64,000 nucleotides of DNA from Clostridium sp. AM34-11AC (GTDB lineage: Bacteria; Bacillota; Clostridia; Lachnospirales; Lachnospiraceae), in contig NZ_QWGL01000003.1 in NCBI RefSeq assembly GCF_003435375.1, positions 76,250 to 140,249 on the forward strand, in the 5' to 3' direction. The position numbers and the translations under genes are program-made. The notes under the pieces were generated by a model that was not told the origin of the DNA, made no database searches, and saw only the letters and a list, made by a program, of their open reading frames with translations. Below are positions 9,308-18,395 of this stretch, one piece after another; position 1 is the stretch's first letter; every line of letters starts with the position of its first letter.

Positions 9308-11290
9308 TTAGTTCTGCTGCTCCGGATTCTGCTCCGTCGGGGCCTCCAAAGCCTCAGCAGCCTGTACCGGCTGGCTCGCCGCGTCCTCCGCGAACTCGCC
9401 TCCCATACGGCTCTTCTCTTCTTTCTTTCCTTCCTCCGGCTCCGGGATTCCCTTCACCTGGCGGAAGATCTTCATGAACTCCTTGCCTGTGATCGTCTCT
9501 TTCTCGATCAGGAACGCGGCGATCTGATCCATCGCATCACGGTTTTCGGAGAGAAGACGCTTTGCCTCAGCATAGGCGTTCTTTAACATCTTCATGACTT
9601 CCGTATCGATCTCAGCCGCCGTAGCGTCACCGCAGTTTAAGACGGTGCGTCCTGTCAGATACTGGTTCTCCTGGGTCGCAAGCCCCATAAGACCGAACTT
9701 CTCAGACATACCATACTGGGTGACCATCGCTCTCGCGATCCTTGTCGCCTGCTCGATATCGTTCGCAGCACCTGTCGTCACCGTGTCAAACACGAGTTCC
9801 TCAGCCGCACGTCCGGCAAGGGAAACCACGAGCATTGCCTCAAGTTCTTTTTTCGTATTTAAATATTTTTCCTCTTCCGGAACCTGCATGACATATCCCA
9901 ACGCTCCCATGGTACGCGGAACGATCGTGATCTTCTGGACCGGTTCAGCATCCTTCTGAAGCGCGGTGACAAGCGCGTGTCCAACCTCATGGTAGGAGAC
10001 GATCCGGCGCTCCTCTTTGCTTAAGATCCGGTCTTTCTTCTCTTTTCCGACGAGAACAAGCTCCACAGCCTCAAAGAGGTCTTTCTGGGAGACAGCCTGG
10101 CGTCCGTTCTTGACTGCGTTGATAGCCGCCTCGTTCATCATGTTCGCGAGATCCGCGCCCACAGCACCGGAAGTCGCAAGGGCGATCTCCTCGAAGTCGA
10201 CAGTCTCATCCAGGCGCACATCCTTGGAATGTACCTTTAAGATATTGACGCGGCCCTTCAGGTCCGGCTTGTCAACAATCACACGTCTGTCAAAACGTCC
10301 CGGTCTCAAAAGTGCCGGATCCAGGATCTCCGGACGGTTCGTCGCGCCCAGGACGAGAAGTCCCTTAGAGGAATCAAATCCATCCATCTCGGAAAGCAGC
10401 TGGTTTAAGGTCTGCTCTCTCTCATCATTTCCGCCCATCCGGCTGTCACGGCTGCGTCCGATGGCATCGATCTCATCAATAAAGATGATACACGGTGCGG
10501 ACTGCTGTGCCTGCTTGAAGAGGTCACGGACACGGGACGCACCCACGCCGACAAACATCTCCACGAAATCAGAACCGGAAAGGGAATAGAACGGAACATG
10601 GGCCTCACCGGCTACCGCCTTCGCAAGCAGAGTCTTACCTGTTCCCGGAGGTCCCACAAGGAGCGCTCCTTTCGGCAGTTTTGCACCGATCTTTGAATAT
10701 TTCTGCGGGTTATGCAGGAAATCAACGATCTCCACAAGGGATTCCTTCGCCTCGTCCTCGCCCGCTACGTCAGCAAACGTAACTCCCGTCTCCTTCTGGA
10801 CGTAGACCTTGGCGTTGCTCTTTCCAACGCCCATCATTCCTCCGCCGCCCATCCGGCTGTACATCATATAGAGAAGTCCGATCATGAGCGCCGACGGGAG
10901 TACCCATCCCATCAGAAAGTTTAAAATACTCGCGCTCGTACTCGTATCTTCCGCCACCACATGGACCCCGTTGGCATCTAAAAGACGCTCTGCAAGATCA
11001 ACATCCGGGATTCTTACCGTATAATACTGGATGAAGCGGGAAAGCTTCGTGGAAGAAGTCTTTGGCGTTAAGTAGATCCTGTTGCTGGAGATCTTCGCCG
11101 TATCGATCTCTCCCTCTTTTAAGTATTCCACAAATTCCTCATACCCGAGTTCCTGGGTCTGGTTTTTGCGGACCATGTTGTTCATAACGGTCACAGCGAT
11201 CAGCGTGATCACTAGGATCAGGGCGAGCACCCCGATATTCTGTCCGCTTGGCCGCTTTCCGCCATTTCTGTTCTGATTGTTATTGTCCAT
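9308..11290 (-). CDS. ftsH: ATP-dependent zinc metalloprotease FtsH
   Basis: 660 residues. It degrades misfolded membrane proteins and short-lived regulators as a membrane-bound hexamer. Seen in order: helix 1 ([15 protein letters not shown], about 22-36), an extracellular domain of about 80 residues, helix 2 near 125, the AAA+ module with Walker A GPPGTGKT, Walker B IIFIDEID, second region of homology ending [10 protein letters not shown], and the zinc site HEVGH. The C-terminus is Glu/Gln/Pro-rich. The start is the ATG at 11290 preceded by GTGGAGAAAATCA; the longer in-frame ATG lacks a site. Monocistronic, with its own terminator, divergent from the DNA glycosylase gene. Confidence 0.97.
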   Translation of the reverse strand: MDNNNQNRNGGKRPSGQNIGVLALILVITLIAVTVMNNMVRKNQTQELGYEEFVEYLKEGEIDTAKISSNRIYLTPKTSSTKLSRFIQYYTVRIPDVDLAERLLDANGVHVVAEDTSTSASILNFLMGWVLPSALMIGLLYMMYSRMGGGGMMGVGKSNAKVYVQKETGVTFADVAGEDEAKESLVEIVDFLHNPQKYSKIGAKLPKGALLVGPPGTGKTLLAKAVAGEAHVPFYSLSGSDFVEMFVGVGASRVRDLFKQAQQSAPCIIFIDEIDAIGRSRDSRMGGNDEREQTLNQLLSEMDGFDSSKGLLVLGATNRPEILDPALLRPGRFDRRVIVDKPDLKGRVNILKVHSKDVRLDETVDFEEIALATSGAVGADLANMMNEAAINAVKNGRQAVSQKDLFEAVELVLVGKEKKDRILSKEERRIVSYHEVGHALVTALQKDAEPVQKITIVPRTMGALGYVMQVPEEEKYLNTKKELEAMLVVSLAGRAAEELVFDTVTTGAANDIEQATRIARAMVTQYGMSEKFGLMGLATQENQYLTGRTVLNCGDATAAEIDTEVMKMLKNAYAEAKRLLSENRDAMDQIAAFLIEKETITGKEFMKIFRQVKGIPEPEEGKKEEKSRMGGEFAEDAASQPVQAAEALEAPTEQNPEQQN

Positions 11291-11415
11291 TGATTTTCTC
11301 CACTTCTTTTGCGCATATATCACATTTGGGTATATTGACCCATGATTTTGTGATACCTAATCATTATAAGTTGAGTTTCCCCATAAGGCAATAAAAAAAG
11401 TATGAAATTTCTATG

Positions 11416-11444
11416 TTTACAAAAAATATCAGAAACGCTACAAT
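11416..11444 (+). promoter_or_regulatory. Sigma-A promoter of the DNA glycosylase gene
   Basis: TTTACA (11416-11421), 17-bp spacer, TACAAT (11439-11444); the start codon follows 53 bases later. Confidence 0.7.
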
Positions 11445-11497
11445 ACAACATGGATAGCAATTTTATCATTTAAAATATATCTGAAAGGATATTTATC

Positions 11498-11989
11498 ATG
11501 AATACCGTCACACACCCGATTCCGCCTGTTTTTGACAGCGCCTCCAGGATTCTGATCCTCGGTTCCTTCCCGTCCGTCAAATCCAGGGAAGGACATTTTT
11601 TCTATCACCACCCGCAGAACCGTTTCTGGAAGACCCTGGCCGGAATTCTCGCGGTTCCGGTTCCAGGCAGTATTGATGAGAAAAAGGAATTTCTCCTCTC
11701 CCATCATATTGCCCTCTGGGATGTGATCGCATCCTGCTCCATCGAAGGTTCCAGCGACAGCTCCATCCACGATGTCGTGCCCAACGATCTCTCCCGGATC
11801 CTGTCTGCCTCCAGTATTCAGGCAATCTTCTGCAATGGGAAGACCTCCTGGAACTATTATAAAAAATATCAGGAGGCCGTGACCGGAATCCCGGCAGTCT
11901 CCCTTCCCTCCACGAGCCCGGCGAACGCGGCGTGGACGCTGGAGAAATTAGAAGGAGCCTGGGGTGTGATTTCAGATTATCTCGAATAA
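11498..11989 (+). CDS. DNA-deoxyinosine (hypoxanthine-DNA) glycosylase, UDG superfamily
   Basis: 163 residues. Seen: the motif-1 region ILGSFPSVKSREGHFFYHHPQ followed by NRFW, and the motif-2 region LPSTSPANA, both matching the family-6 hypoxanthine-DNA glycosylases of the uracil-DNA glycosylase superfamily. Members excise deaminated adenine (hypoxanthine) from DNA as the first step of base-excision repair in the cytosol. A mismatch-specific Mug/TDG-like activity is the alternative; the NRFW and STSPAN motifs favour the former. The start follows GAAAGGATATTTATC. It precedes the small ORF and radical SAM gene on the same strand and may share their transcript. Confidence 0.85.
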   Translation: MNTVTHPIPPVFDSASRILILGSFPSVKSREGHFFYHHPQNRFWKTLAGILAVPVPGSIDEKKEFLLSHHIALWDVIASCSIEGSSDSSIHDVVPNDLSRILSASSIQAIFCNGKTSWNYYKKYQEAVTGIPAVSLPSTSPANAAWTLEKLEGAWGVISDYLE

Positions 11990-12058
11990 AAAATTATGAA
12001 TTACTTTCCTGTTTTATTTTCCTTTTTCGATGGAAACTATCATTCAGGAGGTGATTCC

Positions 12059-12259
12059 ATGAAAAACTCATCAAAGAAACTGCTTACCAGCGCCGACTGG
12101 GACATCGACATCCAGGCCTGCTCCGCCACCGACTGCACCGGCCTGATCCCGGCGCTCCCGGAGACCGACGCAGAATTAGAACATTATCAGGAGCTCTACC
12201 ACTACCTGCCGGATTCCCCGGACCAGACAGCTGATGATTCCGACCATTATAAATCCTAA
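12059..12259 (+). CDS. Small acidic protein upstream of PflX-like radical SAM gene
   Basis: A 66-codon ORF with an almost perfect ribosome-binding site (CAGGAGGTGATTCC, eight bases to the ATG), which argues strongly for translation. The product is acidic, has no membrane segment, and carries two cysteines in QACSATDCTGLIPALP. I do not recognise the family. It ends 27 bases before the radical SAM start, whose own ribosome-binding site is weak, so translational coupling or a functional link is plausible. A longer in-frame start at 11996 lacks a usable site and was rejected. Confidence 0.72.
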   Translation: MKNSSKKLLTSADWDIDIQACSATDCTGLIPALPETDAELEHYQELYHYLPDSPDQTADDSDHYKS

Positions 12260-12286
12260 ACCAACACGAAAGAAGCATTTAAAGTT

Positions 12287-13195
12287 ATGTTAACCGAATC
12301 CATCTACAAATCATGCACTCTCTGTCCCAGGGAATGCCACGCCGACCGTACAATCTCCACCGGCTTCTGCGGCGCCGGGCACGAGCTCCGCGCCGCCAGG
12401 GCCGCCCTGCATATGTGGGAAGAACCCTGCATCAGCGGCACCACCGGAAGCGGAACCGTCTTCTTCTCCGGCTGTACGTTACGCTGCGTCTTCTGCCAGA
12501 ACTTCCAGCTGAGTCACGAAAACTACGGAAAAACCATCTCCGTCTCCCGCCTCGCCGATATCTTCCTGGAACTCCAGGAAAAAGGCGCCGCAAACATCAA
12601 CCTCGTGACCGGGACCCAGTTCGCCCCCTCCATCATCCGGGCTTTGGATCTCGCAAAGCCGAAGCTTCAGATTCCAGTTGTCTTCAACTGTGGGGGATAT
12701 GAAAAGACCGAGACGATCCGGGAGCTCGCCGATTATGTCGATATCTGGCTTCCGGATCTCAAATACATGGACAGCAGTCTCGCAAAAAAATACTCCTCCG
12801 CACCGGACTATTTTGAAAAAGCTTCCACTGCCATAAAAGAAATGATCCGCCTCACCGGCGGACTTTCCTGGAATAAAAAGAACCCGGCTATGTTAGACCG
12901 CGGTGTCATCATCCGCCATATGGTCCTTCCGGGCGCAAAAGAAGACTCGATCCATCTTCTTCACTGGATCAGGGAAAATCTCCCGGATCACCAGTATCTT
13001 ATCAGCATCATGAGCCAGTATACGCCGTTCTACAGGAGCACCGAATATCCGGAGATCAACCGGCGGATCACCTCCTATGAGTACAACAAAGTCGTTGACA
13101 CCGCGATTGACCTCGGTCTCACGGAAGGGTTTGTGCAGGAAAGAAGCAGCGCGAAAGAAGAATATACGCCACCGTTTGACTGTGAAGGGCTTTAA
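12287..13195 (+). CDS. PflX-like radical SAM protein (COG1313 type)
   Basis: 302 residues. Seen: N-terminal CTLCPRECHADR cysteine motif, then GSGTVFFSGCTLRCVFCQN holding the radical-SAM CxxxCxxC site for the SAM-binding [4Fe-4S] cluster. The layout matches the PflX group, related to pyruvate-formate-lyase activating enzymes but with no proven substrate. No pyruvate formate lyase or glycyl-radical gene is nearby; the only candidate partner is the 66-residue protein just upstream. The ATG has only a weak purine stretch (GAAAGAAG) before it. Calling it a PFL activase would go beyond the evidence. Confidence 0.88.
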   Translation: MLTESIYKSCTLCPRECHADRTISTGFCGAGHELRAARAALHMWEEPCISGTTGSGTVFFSGCTLRCVFCQNFQLSHENYGKTISVSRLADIFLELQEKGAANINLVTGTQFAPSIIRALDLAKPKLQIPVVFNCGGYEKTETIRELADYVDIWLPDLKYMDSSLAKKYSSAPDYFEKASTAIKEMIRLTGGLSWNKKNPAMLDRGVIIRHMVLPGAKEDSIHLLHWIRENLPDHQYLISIMSQYTPFYRSTEYPEINRRITSYEYNKVVDTAIDLGLTEGFVQERSSAKEEYTPPFDCEGL

Positions 13196-13298
13196 TACAG
13201 ATTAATAAGCCTGCCCGGTTACAGACCTGCACCTGGTTCATACAGACAGTTTGCTACTCTCCCCCCAAAAGCAAGGGGCAGTAATTCTTTTCTGCGCA

Positions 13299-13694
13299 TA
13301 AAAAGTGGGTACCGAATCAATTTTCTTGTTTCGATACCCACCTTAATGTTCTGCGTTATCCAATGGATCTTACCTCGTTTTCATTAGATTTTTTTCTATA
13401 TGAAGTTTTCCTTTTTCACTCCACCGGCTTTTTCCGAAATCTTATCTTTCTTTTCGTTCTCATATCGATTATTGTATTTCTCTTTTTGATACTTTCTCGT
13501 CATATCTTGAAGGATTTCAAATAATCTTTTTTCGATTAATTACCCGGTTTTGTGTTTTTCCTTTGTTCCGGATTTTTCAAATTTGAAAAACGGAACGAGA
13601 CTTATGTGTTCGGTGGACTGTACCTCCTTTACTTAGATTTTTTTAAGTACGAACCTTTTCGTCTTCTTTGCTTTGTTCTCTCTTTCTTTTTGTT
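13299..13694 (-). ncRNA. Candidate A-rich non-coding RNA, about 395 nt
   Basis: Seen on the minus strand: a consensus promoter (listed separately), then an A-rich tract with strong secondary structure and no convincing coding frame, ending in a terminator hairpin. Structure includes a stem GTTCG/CGAAC (13608-13612 with 13650-13654) enclosing a TACTTA/TAAGTA hairpin, and a hairpin with arms GTTCCG/CGGAAC (13565-13596) around an 18-nt palindrome (13573-13590). The only ORF, 35 codons from an ATG near 13478, lacks a ribosome-binding site. I see no match to RNase P, tmRNA, SRP RNA, 6S RNA or a known riboswitch. It could also be a long 3' extension of the dedA transcript, but the promoter quality argues against that. 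Confidence 0.55.
13303..13341 (-). terminator. Terminator of the A-rich RNA
   Basis: GTGGGTACCGAA (13305-13316) pairs with TTCGATACCCAC (13330-13341) with one mismatch or wobble. On the minus strand the stem is followed by a T-run (TTTTTATG). Confidence 0.8.
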
Positions 13695-13700
13695 GTCTTC

Positions 13701-13729
13701 ATTATATTCGATAACTTCTTATTTGTCAA
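13701..13729 (-). promoter_or_regulatory. Consensus sigma-A promoter with AT-rich upstream tract
   Basis: On the minus strand TTGACA (13724-13729), exactly 17 bp, TATAAT (13701-13706): both hexamers are perfect. The upstream 60 bp are nearly pure A/T tracts, as in UP elements. It drives transcription into the A-rich region, not into any annotated gene. Confidence 0.85.
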
Positions 13730-13880
13730 TATGTTTTTAGAAAAAATATTTTTTATTTTATTGTTATTAGTTTATTGTTTTATTGTGTATAATTATTCAA
13801 ATAATTATATTATTTCGCAAAAGAAATTCCCTCTCTTTTTTCATCCTTCTCCCATCCGCAATGACCTTTCTATATGGCTT

Positions 13881-14495
13881 CTACAGCTTTCTTCTTTCTC
13901 CGCACCCGCGAAACAGGACAGCAAAGGTGATGGAGATCCCAGCTATCATGAGAAACAGATCCGAATACACCCCAAAGGCCGCCGACACCTTCTCCCAGGA
14001 ATCCCCAGCGATCCTCCCGGCATAGACGAGGACCGTGTTCCACAGAAGACTTCCCGCCGCCGTAAAGACAAGAAACGGCACAAACGGCATCCTGGCAATC
14101 CCTGCAGGGATGGAGATCAGGCTGCGGACGATGGGGATCAGCCTGCACAGGAACACCGCCGATCTCCCGCGTTCCCTGAACCATCCTTTCGCAAGATCCA
14201 CATCTTCCAAGTGGAAGTGAAGCAGATGTCCGATCTGTCCGCAGAGCAGTTTCCGGAACACCTCATCCGGCAGAAACCGTCCCACGCTGTATAGAATGAC
14301 AGCCCCCGCTAGCGATCCGGCAGTGGAAAACAGGATCACACCGACGGGCGTCATGTCCGTGCAGACCGTCATGACGCCCCCAAAGGTCAGGATCACCTCC
14401 GACGGGATCGGAGGAAAGAGATTTTCAACTAAAATAAGGAGGAACACAGCAAGATTGCCGTATTCCCCCATCAATTCCAGTACCAGCTCCCGCAT
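13881..14495 (-). CDS. DedA family membrane protein
   Basis: 204 residues with several hydrophobic segments. Seen: the family motifs ENLFPPIPSEVIL near residue 24 and CRLIPIVRSLISIPAG near residue 117 (the DedA F/CRxxPxxR signature). DedA proteins are cytoplasmic-membrane proteins, several linked to lipid (undecaprenyl phosphate or phospholipid) translocation and envelope homeostasis. The start follows GGGGGTGTCTGT. It lies 99 bp after trpS on the same strand and may be read from the same transcript. Confidence 0.9.
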   Translation of the reverse strand: MRELVLELMGEYGNLAVFLLILVENLFPPIPSEVILTFGGVMTVCTDMTPVGVILFSTAGSLAGAVILYSVGRFLPDEVFRKLLCGQIGHLLHFHLEDVDLAKGWFRERGRSAVFLCRLIPIVRSLISIPAGIARMPFVPFLVFTAAGSLLWNTVLVYAGRIAGDSWEKVSAAFGVYSDLFLMIAGISITFAVLFRGCGERRKL

Positions 14496-14594
14496 ACAGA
14501 CACCCCCGCTTTACCATGGGTATAATATATGCAGCATCCAGTCTGTTTTATTCACTTTTCCCGAATCCATTCATCTGCAGATTCAGCTTTTATA

Positions 14595-15683
14595 TTAACC
14601 GTTATACTTCTTACTCTGCTCCGCAATCAGCGCCGCATCGTCAAAGTAGTTGATCTTCATAGCCGCACGCATCTCCTTTAATGTCTGTGCAGCCACGCGC
14701 TCTGCCTTCTCGCTTCCGCTCTTTAAGATCTCGTATACAGCCGGGATGTCCTGCTCCCATCTCTTTCTTCTCTCGCGGATCGGACGGAGCTCCTCCTCAA
14801 GCACACGATTCAGGAACTTCTTGACCTTTACATCGCCAAGTCCACCGCGTTTGTAGTGCTCTTTCACCTCGTCGAGGTTCTTGTAATCCGGCCAGAACTC
14901 TGCGAAGTATTCGTCCTTGCAGAATGCGTCCAGATATGTGAAGACGGTATTTCCCTCAACCTGTCCCGGATCGCTTACCTTTAAGTGGTTCGGATCTGTG
15001 TACATGGACATGACTTTCTTCTTTACGTCCTCCTCTGTATCGGAAAGGTAGATGCAGTTTCCTAAGGATTTGCTCATCTTTGCCTTTCCGTCGGTGCCCG
15101 GAAGACGGCGGCATGCGTCGTTTGTCGGAAGAAGAATATCCGGCATAACAAGAGTATCTGTATTGTATACCGTATTGAATTTGTGAACGATCTCTCTCGT
15201 CTGCTCCACCATCGGCATCTGGTCCTCACCAGCCGGAACCACGTCTGCCTTGAAGGCTGTGATATCGGCAGCCTGACTGATCGGATAGGTAAAGAAGCCA
15301 ACCGGGATGCTGGCCTCAAAGTTTCTCATCTGGATCTCACTCTTTACGGTTGGGTTTCTCTGTAATCTGGAAACCGTAACGATGTCCATATAGTAAGCGG
15401 TCATCTCGTAGAGCTCCGGCACCATGGACTGGATAAAGATCGTGGATTTTTCCGGATCAAGACCTGCAGACAGGTAATCGAGCGCAACCTCCAGAATATT
15501 CTGGCGGACCTTCTCCGGGTTATCCGCGTTGTCTGTGAGCGCCTGGGAGTCAGCAATCATGATATAGATATCGCTATACTCTCCGGAATTCTGAAGCTCT
15601 ACTCTTCTTCTAAGAGATCCTACATAATGTCCTACATGAAGACGACCTGTCGGACGGTCTCCTGTTAAAATAATCTTTCCCAC
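14595..15683 (-). CDS. trpS: Tryptophanyl-tRNA synthetase
   Basis: 362 residues. It charges tRNA-Trp with tryptophan (class Ic aminoacyl-tRNA synthetase). Seen: the HIGH-type motif [11 protein letters not shown] at the N-terminus and [10 protein letters not shown] (KMSKS) near residue 205. It starts at GTG (15683) after AAAGGAATATTGTT; no in-frame ATG fits. It is somewhat longer than the common 330-residue bacterial enzyme. There is no T-box leader in the 112 bp before it. Confidence 0.96.
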   Translation of the reverse strand: MGKIILTGDRPTGRLHVGHYVGSLRRRVELQNSGEYSDIYIMIADSQALTDNADNPEKVRQNILEVALDYLSAGLDPEKSTIFIQSMVPELYEMTAYYMDIVTVSRLQRNPTVKSEIQMRNFEASIPVGFFTYPISQAADITAFKADVVPAGEDQMPMVEQTREIVHKFNTVYNTDTLVMPDILLPTNDACRRLPGTDGKAKMSKSLGNCIYLSDTEEDVKKKVMSMYTDPNHLKVSDPGQVEGNTVFTYLDAFCKDEYFAEFWPDYKNLDEVKEHYKRGGLGDVKVKKFLNRVLEEELRPIRERRKRWEQDIPAVYEILKSGSEKAERVAAQTLKEMRAAMKINYFDDAALIAEQSKKYNG

Positions 15684-15795
15684 AACAATATTCCTTTCTC
15701 TCCTGTGATGTCAGGTTTCTGTGATACCGGCGGCTCCACGACTGCAGTCCCATTTCGATCTCCAGAAATCCTGTCGGCTGACCCCAAGTTTCAGG

Positions 15796-17031
15796 CTACA
15801 GCCGGTGGATGAAAATTCCGCTTCGCAGTTTCGGTTCAAACCAGGTCGATTTCGGCGGCATCAGAAGCCCCGCGTCCGCAACAGACAGCAGTTCTTCCAT
15901 CGATGTCGGATACATGGAAAAGGCGATCTTCATGTCCGCCTCACAGCGGCGCTCCAGTTCTTTCACGCCGCGGATCCCGCCCACAAAGTCGATGCGCTTA
16001 TCCGTTCTCGGGTCTCCGATTCCAAGCACCGGAGCCAGGAATTTCTCCTGGAGCACGGACACGTCAAGTCCCTTCACCGGATCATCCGGTCGGACTCCCG
16101 CCTTTAATTTCAGATCATACCATGTTCCTCCGAGGTACATGCCGACCTCACCGCGTTCCTTCGGCTCCACAGCTTCCTTTAAAGGTCCGGAGACCTCAAA
16201 AAGCTTCGAAGCTTCCTTTAAGAGCTCCTCCTCCGAGTGTCCGTTCAGATCCCACACTACACGGTTATACGGCAGGATCGTCAGTTCATCCTCTGAGAAC
16301 AGTACGGAGAGGAAGTAGTTGAACGGGGCGTCCTTCGGCGCGTCCGGGTGTTCCGCCCTGCGCTTTAAGGCAACCTTCACGGCAGAAGCCGCGCGGTGAT
16401 GACCGTCTGCGATATATGTCGCCGGGAGCTTTTCAAATTCCTCCCGGATCTCTTTTATCATATCACCGGATCCGATTTTCCATACCCGGTGTCTGATTCC
16501 ATCCTCTGAGATAAAATTATAAAGCGGATTCTCCTCTTTTGCAAGTGCAACCAGTTCTTTTAAGCGTTTTACCGGGCGATATGCGAGAAAAATCGGTCCG
16601 GACTGGGCGTCCATCACATCGATATGGCGGATCCGGTCCAGTTCCTTCTCCTCTCTCGTGTTCTCGTGCTTCTTGATCACGCCGTTTACATAGTCATCTA
16701 CGCTTGAGCATGCCACGATTCCTGTCTGGGGATGATCGTTCATCGTGAGTTCATAGAGATAGTAGGTCTCATTCGGATCTTCCACATAGTTTCCGTCCTT
16801 CACCCATTGTTCGAAAAGATCCTTTGCGTGGGCATAGACCTCCGGCGCGTACATGTCCGCCGTGTCCGGGAATCCCGTCTCCGGGCGGTCGATGGCGAGG
16901 AAGGAAAGCGGATGGGACTTCACCTCTCGCTTTGCCTCCTCCCTGTTGTATACATCATACGGAAGTGCCGCGATCTCTGCCGCATGTTCTGCTGCCGGGC
17001 GCACGCATGAAAACGGTCTCACTACTGCCAT
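15796..17031 (-). CDS. DUF1015 family protein
   Basis: 411 residues, full length for DUF1015. Seen: N-terminal VRPFSCVRPAAEHAAEIAALPYDV and the conserved central motif YIADGHHRAASA, the family hallmark with two histidines. The family is soluble and uncharacterised, often encoded next to serine-biosynthesis genes, as here (serA 165 bp upstream, same strand), so a link to serine or one-carbon metabolism is an inference from context. The start follows GGGGAGGTAACAGGC. Confidence 0.9.
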   Translation of the reverse strand: MAVVRPFSCVRPAAEHAAEIAALPYDVYNREEAKREVKSHPLSFLAIDRPETGFPDTADMYAPEVYAHAKDLFEQWVKDGNYVEDPNETYYLYELTMNDHPQTGIVACSSVDDYVNGVIKKHENTREEKELDRIRHIDVMDAQSGPIFLAYRPVKRLKELVALAKEENPLYNFISEDGIRHRVWKIGSGDMIKEIREEFEKLPATYIADGHHRAASAVKVALKRRAEHPDAPKDAPFNYFLSVLFSEDELTILPYNRVVWDLNGHSEEELLKEASKLFEVSGPLKEAVEPKERGEVGMYLGGTWYDLKLKAGVRPDDPVKGLDVSVLQEKFLAPVLGIGDPRTDKRIDFVGGIRGVKELERRCEADMKIAFSMYPTSMEELLSVADAGLLMPPKSTWFEPKLRSGIFIHRL

Positions 17032-17196
17032 GCCTGTTACCTCCCCATATTATTTTATCCTGCCTCTATATTACACTCAATTCTCTATAAACGCAATTCA
17101 TCCATGACGATTTTTCGTACATGGATGAATTACAATTACATTTCACAGCTGCCATCTTCTTATGCAGCCGTATTATTCTCTTTTCGACTATATTTT

Positions 17197-18363
17197 TTAG
17201 CCCTTGATCACGCGGACCTTATACATTCCATTGATCTTTTCAAGATGGGAAACTGCCTCCGCTTTCGCCGGATCTTCCAGATCAAGAAGTGTGTACGCGT
17301 ACTTGTCACGGCTCTTGTTTGTCATGTTGGCGATGTTGATTCCCTCAGCAGCCAGGATCGACGTGATCTGTCCGATCATGTTCGGAACGTTCGCATGGAG
17401 CAGACCGATCCTTCCTGCAACCTGGCAGATTCCCATGTCGCACGCCGGATAGTTTACAGAGTTCTTGATATTACCATTTTCTAAGTAATCCTTTAACTCA
17501 TCCGCGGCCATCACCGCGCAGTTGTCCTCGGATTCCTCCGTGGATGCGCCAAGATGCGGTGTAGCGATCACGCCTTCCATTGCGGAAGTCTTTGCGTTCG
17601 GGAAGTCGGTGATGTATTTTTTTACCTTTCCGCTCTTTAACGCCTCTGCCATATCATCATCATTTACAAGCAGGTCTCTCGCGTAGTTTAAGATCACAAC
17701 ACCGTCCTTCATCTGGTCAAAAGCATCCTTGTTGATCATTTCCTTCGTGGAATCAAGAAGCGGCACATGGACTGTAATGTAATCACAGTCTTTGTAGATC
17801 GTGTTCACGTCCATGATATGTTTTACGGAGCGAGACAGCATCCATGCGGCGTTGACGGAGATAAACGGGTCATACCCGTAAACTTCCATTCCGAGAGCCG
17901 CGGCAGCGTTTGCGACCTCACAGCCGATCGCACCGAGACCGATGACGCCGAGCTTCTTGCCCTTGATCTCGTTTCCTGCAAAGGCCTTTTTGCTCTTCTC
18001 CATCTTCTTCGCAATGTCCTCTTCCCCGGCATGTTCCCTGCACCACCCGATACCACCGACAACGTCCCTGGATGTCAGGAACAGGCCTGCGAGAACAAGC
18101 TCCTTTACACCGTTCTTATTTGCGCCCGGTGTATTGAATACGACGATGCCTTTCTTCGCACATTCGTCGAGCGGGATATTGTTGACTCCGGCTCCGGCTC
18201 TGGCAATGGCCTGGAGTCCGGACGGGAATTCTGTCTCGTGGAGAGACGCGCTACGGACCAGGATTCCTTCCGCGTCCTTAATATCATCTACAAGTTTATA
18301 GTCTCCCGTGAGGCGGTCTGTGCCATAGTGGGAGATCTGATTTAAACAACAAATATTTCTCAT
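17197..18363 (-). CDS. serA: D-3-phosphoglycerate dehydrogenase
   Basis: 388 residues. It oxidises 3-phosphoglycerate to 3-phosphohydroxypyruvate with NAD, the first step of serine synthesis. Seen: Rossmann motif GVIGLGAIGCEVA near residue 138, catalytic His in ATPHLGAS, and a C-terminal ACT domain (NVPNMIGQITSILAAEGINI), which in this family can bind serine for feedback control. It lacks the extra intervening domain of long-form SerA. The start follows AGAGGAAAAATC. It lies 32 bp after serC, so the pair forms an operon. Confidence 0.96.
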   Translation of the reverse strand: MRNICCLNQISHYGTDRLTGDYKLVDDIKDAEGILVRSASLHETEFPSGLQAIARAGAGVNNIPLDECAKKGIVVFNTPGANKNGVKELVLAGLFLTSRDVVGGIGWCREHAGEEDIAKKMEKSKKAFAGNEIKGKKLGVIGLGAIGCEVANAAAALGMEVYGYDPFISVNAAWMLSRSVKHIMDVNTIYKDCDYITVHVPLLDSTKEMINKDAFDQMKDGVVILNYARDLLVNDDDMAEALKSGKVKKYITDFPNAKTSAMEGVIATPHLGASTEESEDNCAVMAADELKDYLENGNIKNSVNYPACDMGICQVAGRIGLLHANVPNMIGQITSILAAEGINIANMTNKSRDKYAYTLLDLEDPAKAEAVSHLEKINGMYKVRVIKG

Positions 18364-18395
18364 GATTTTTCCTCTGATATTTTCATCCGGCAGTC

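Noticed and set aside
13375..13480. 35-codon minus-strand ORF (Lys/Glu/Asn-rich) inside the candidate RNA
   Set aside because: No ribosome-binding site before its ATG, and its composition is what any A-rich sequence would give. Kept only as a test in the RNA finding.
13552..14294. Plus-strand ORFs (62 and 208 codons) in the T-rich region
   Set aside because: They are Phe/Leu/Ser-rich readings of an A-rich minus-strand region or overlap dedA in antisense; no ribosome-binding site, no family motif.
15684..15795. T-box leader for trpS
   Set aside because: The gap is only 112 bp and has no T-box core or specifier hairpin.
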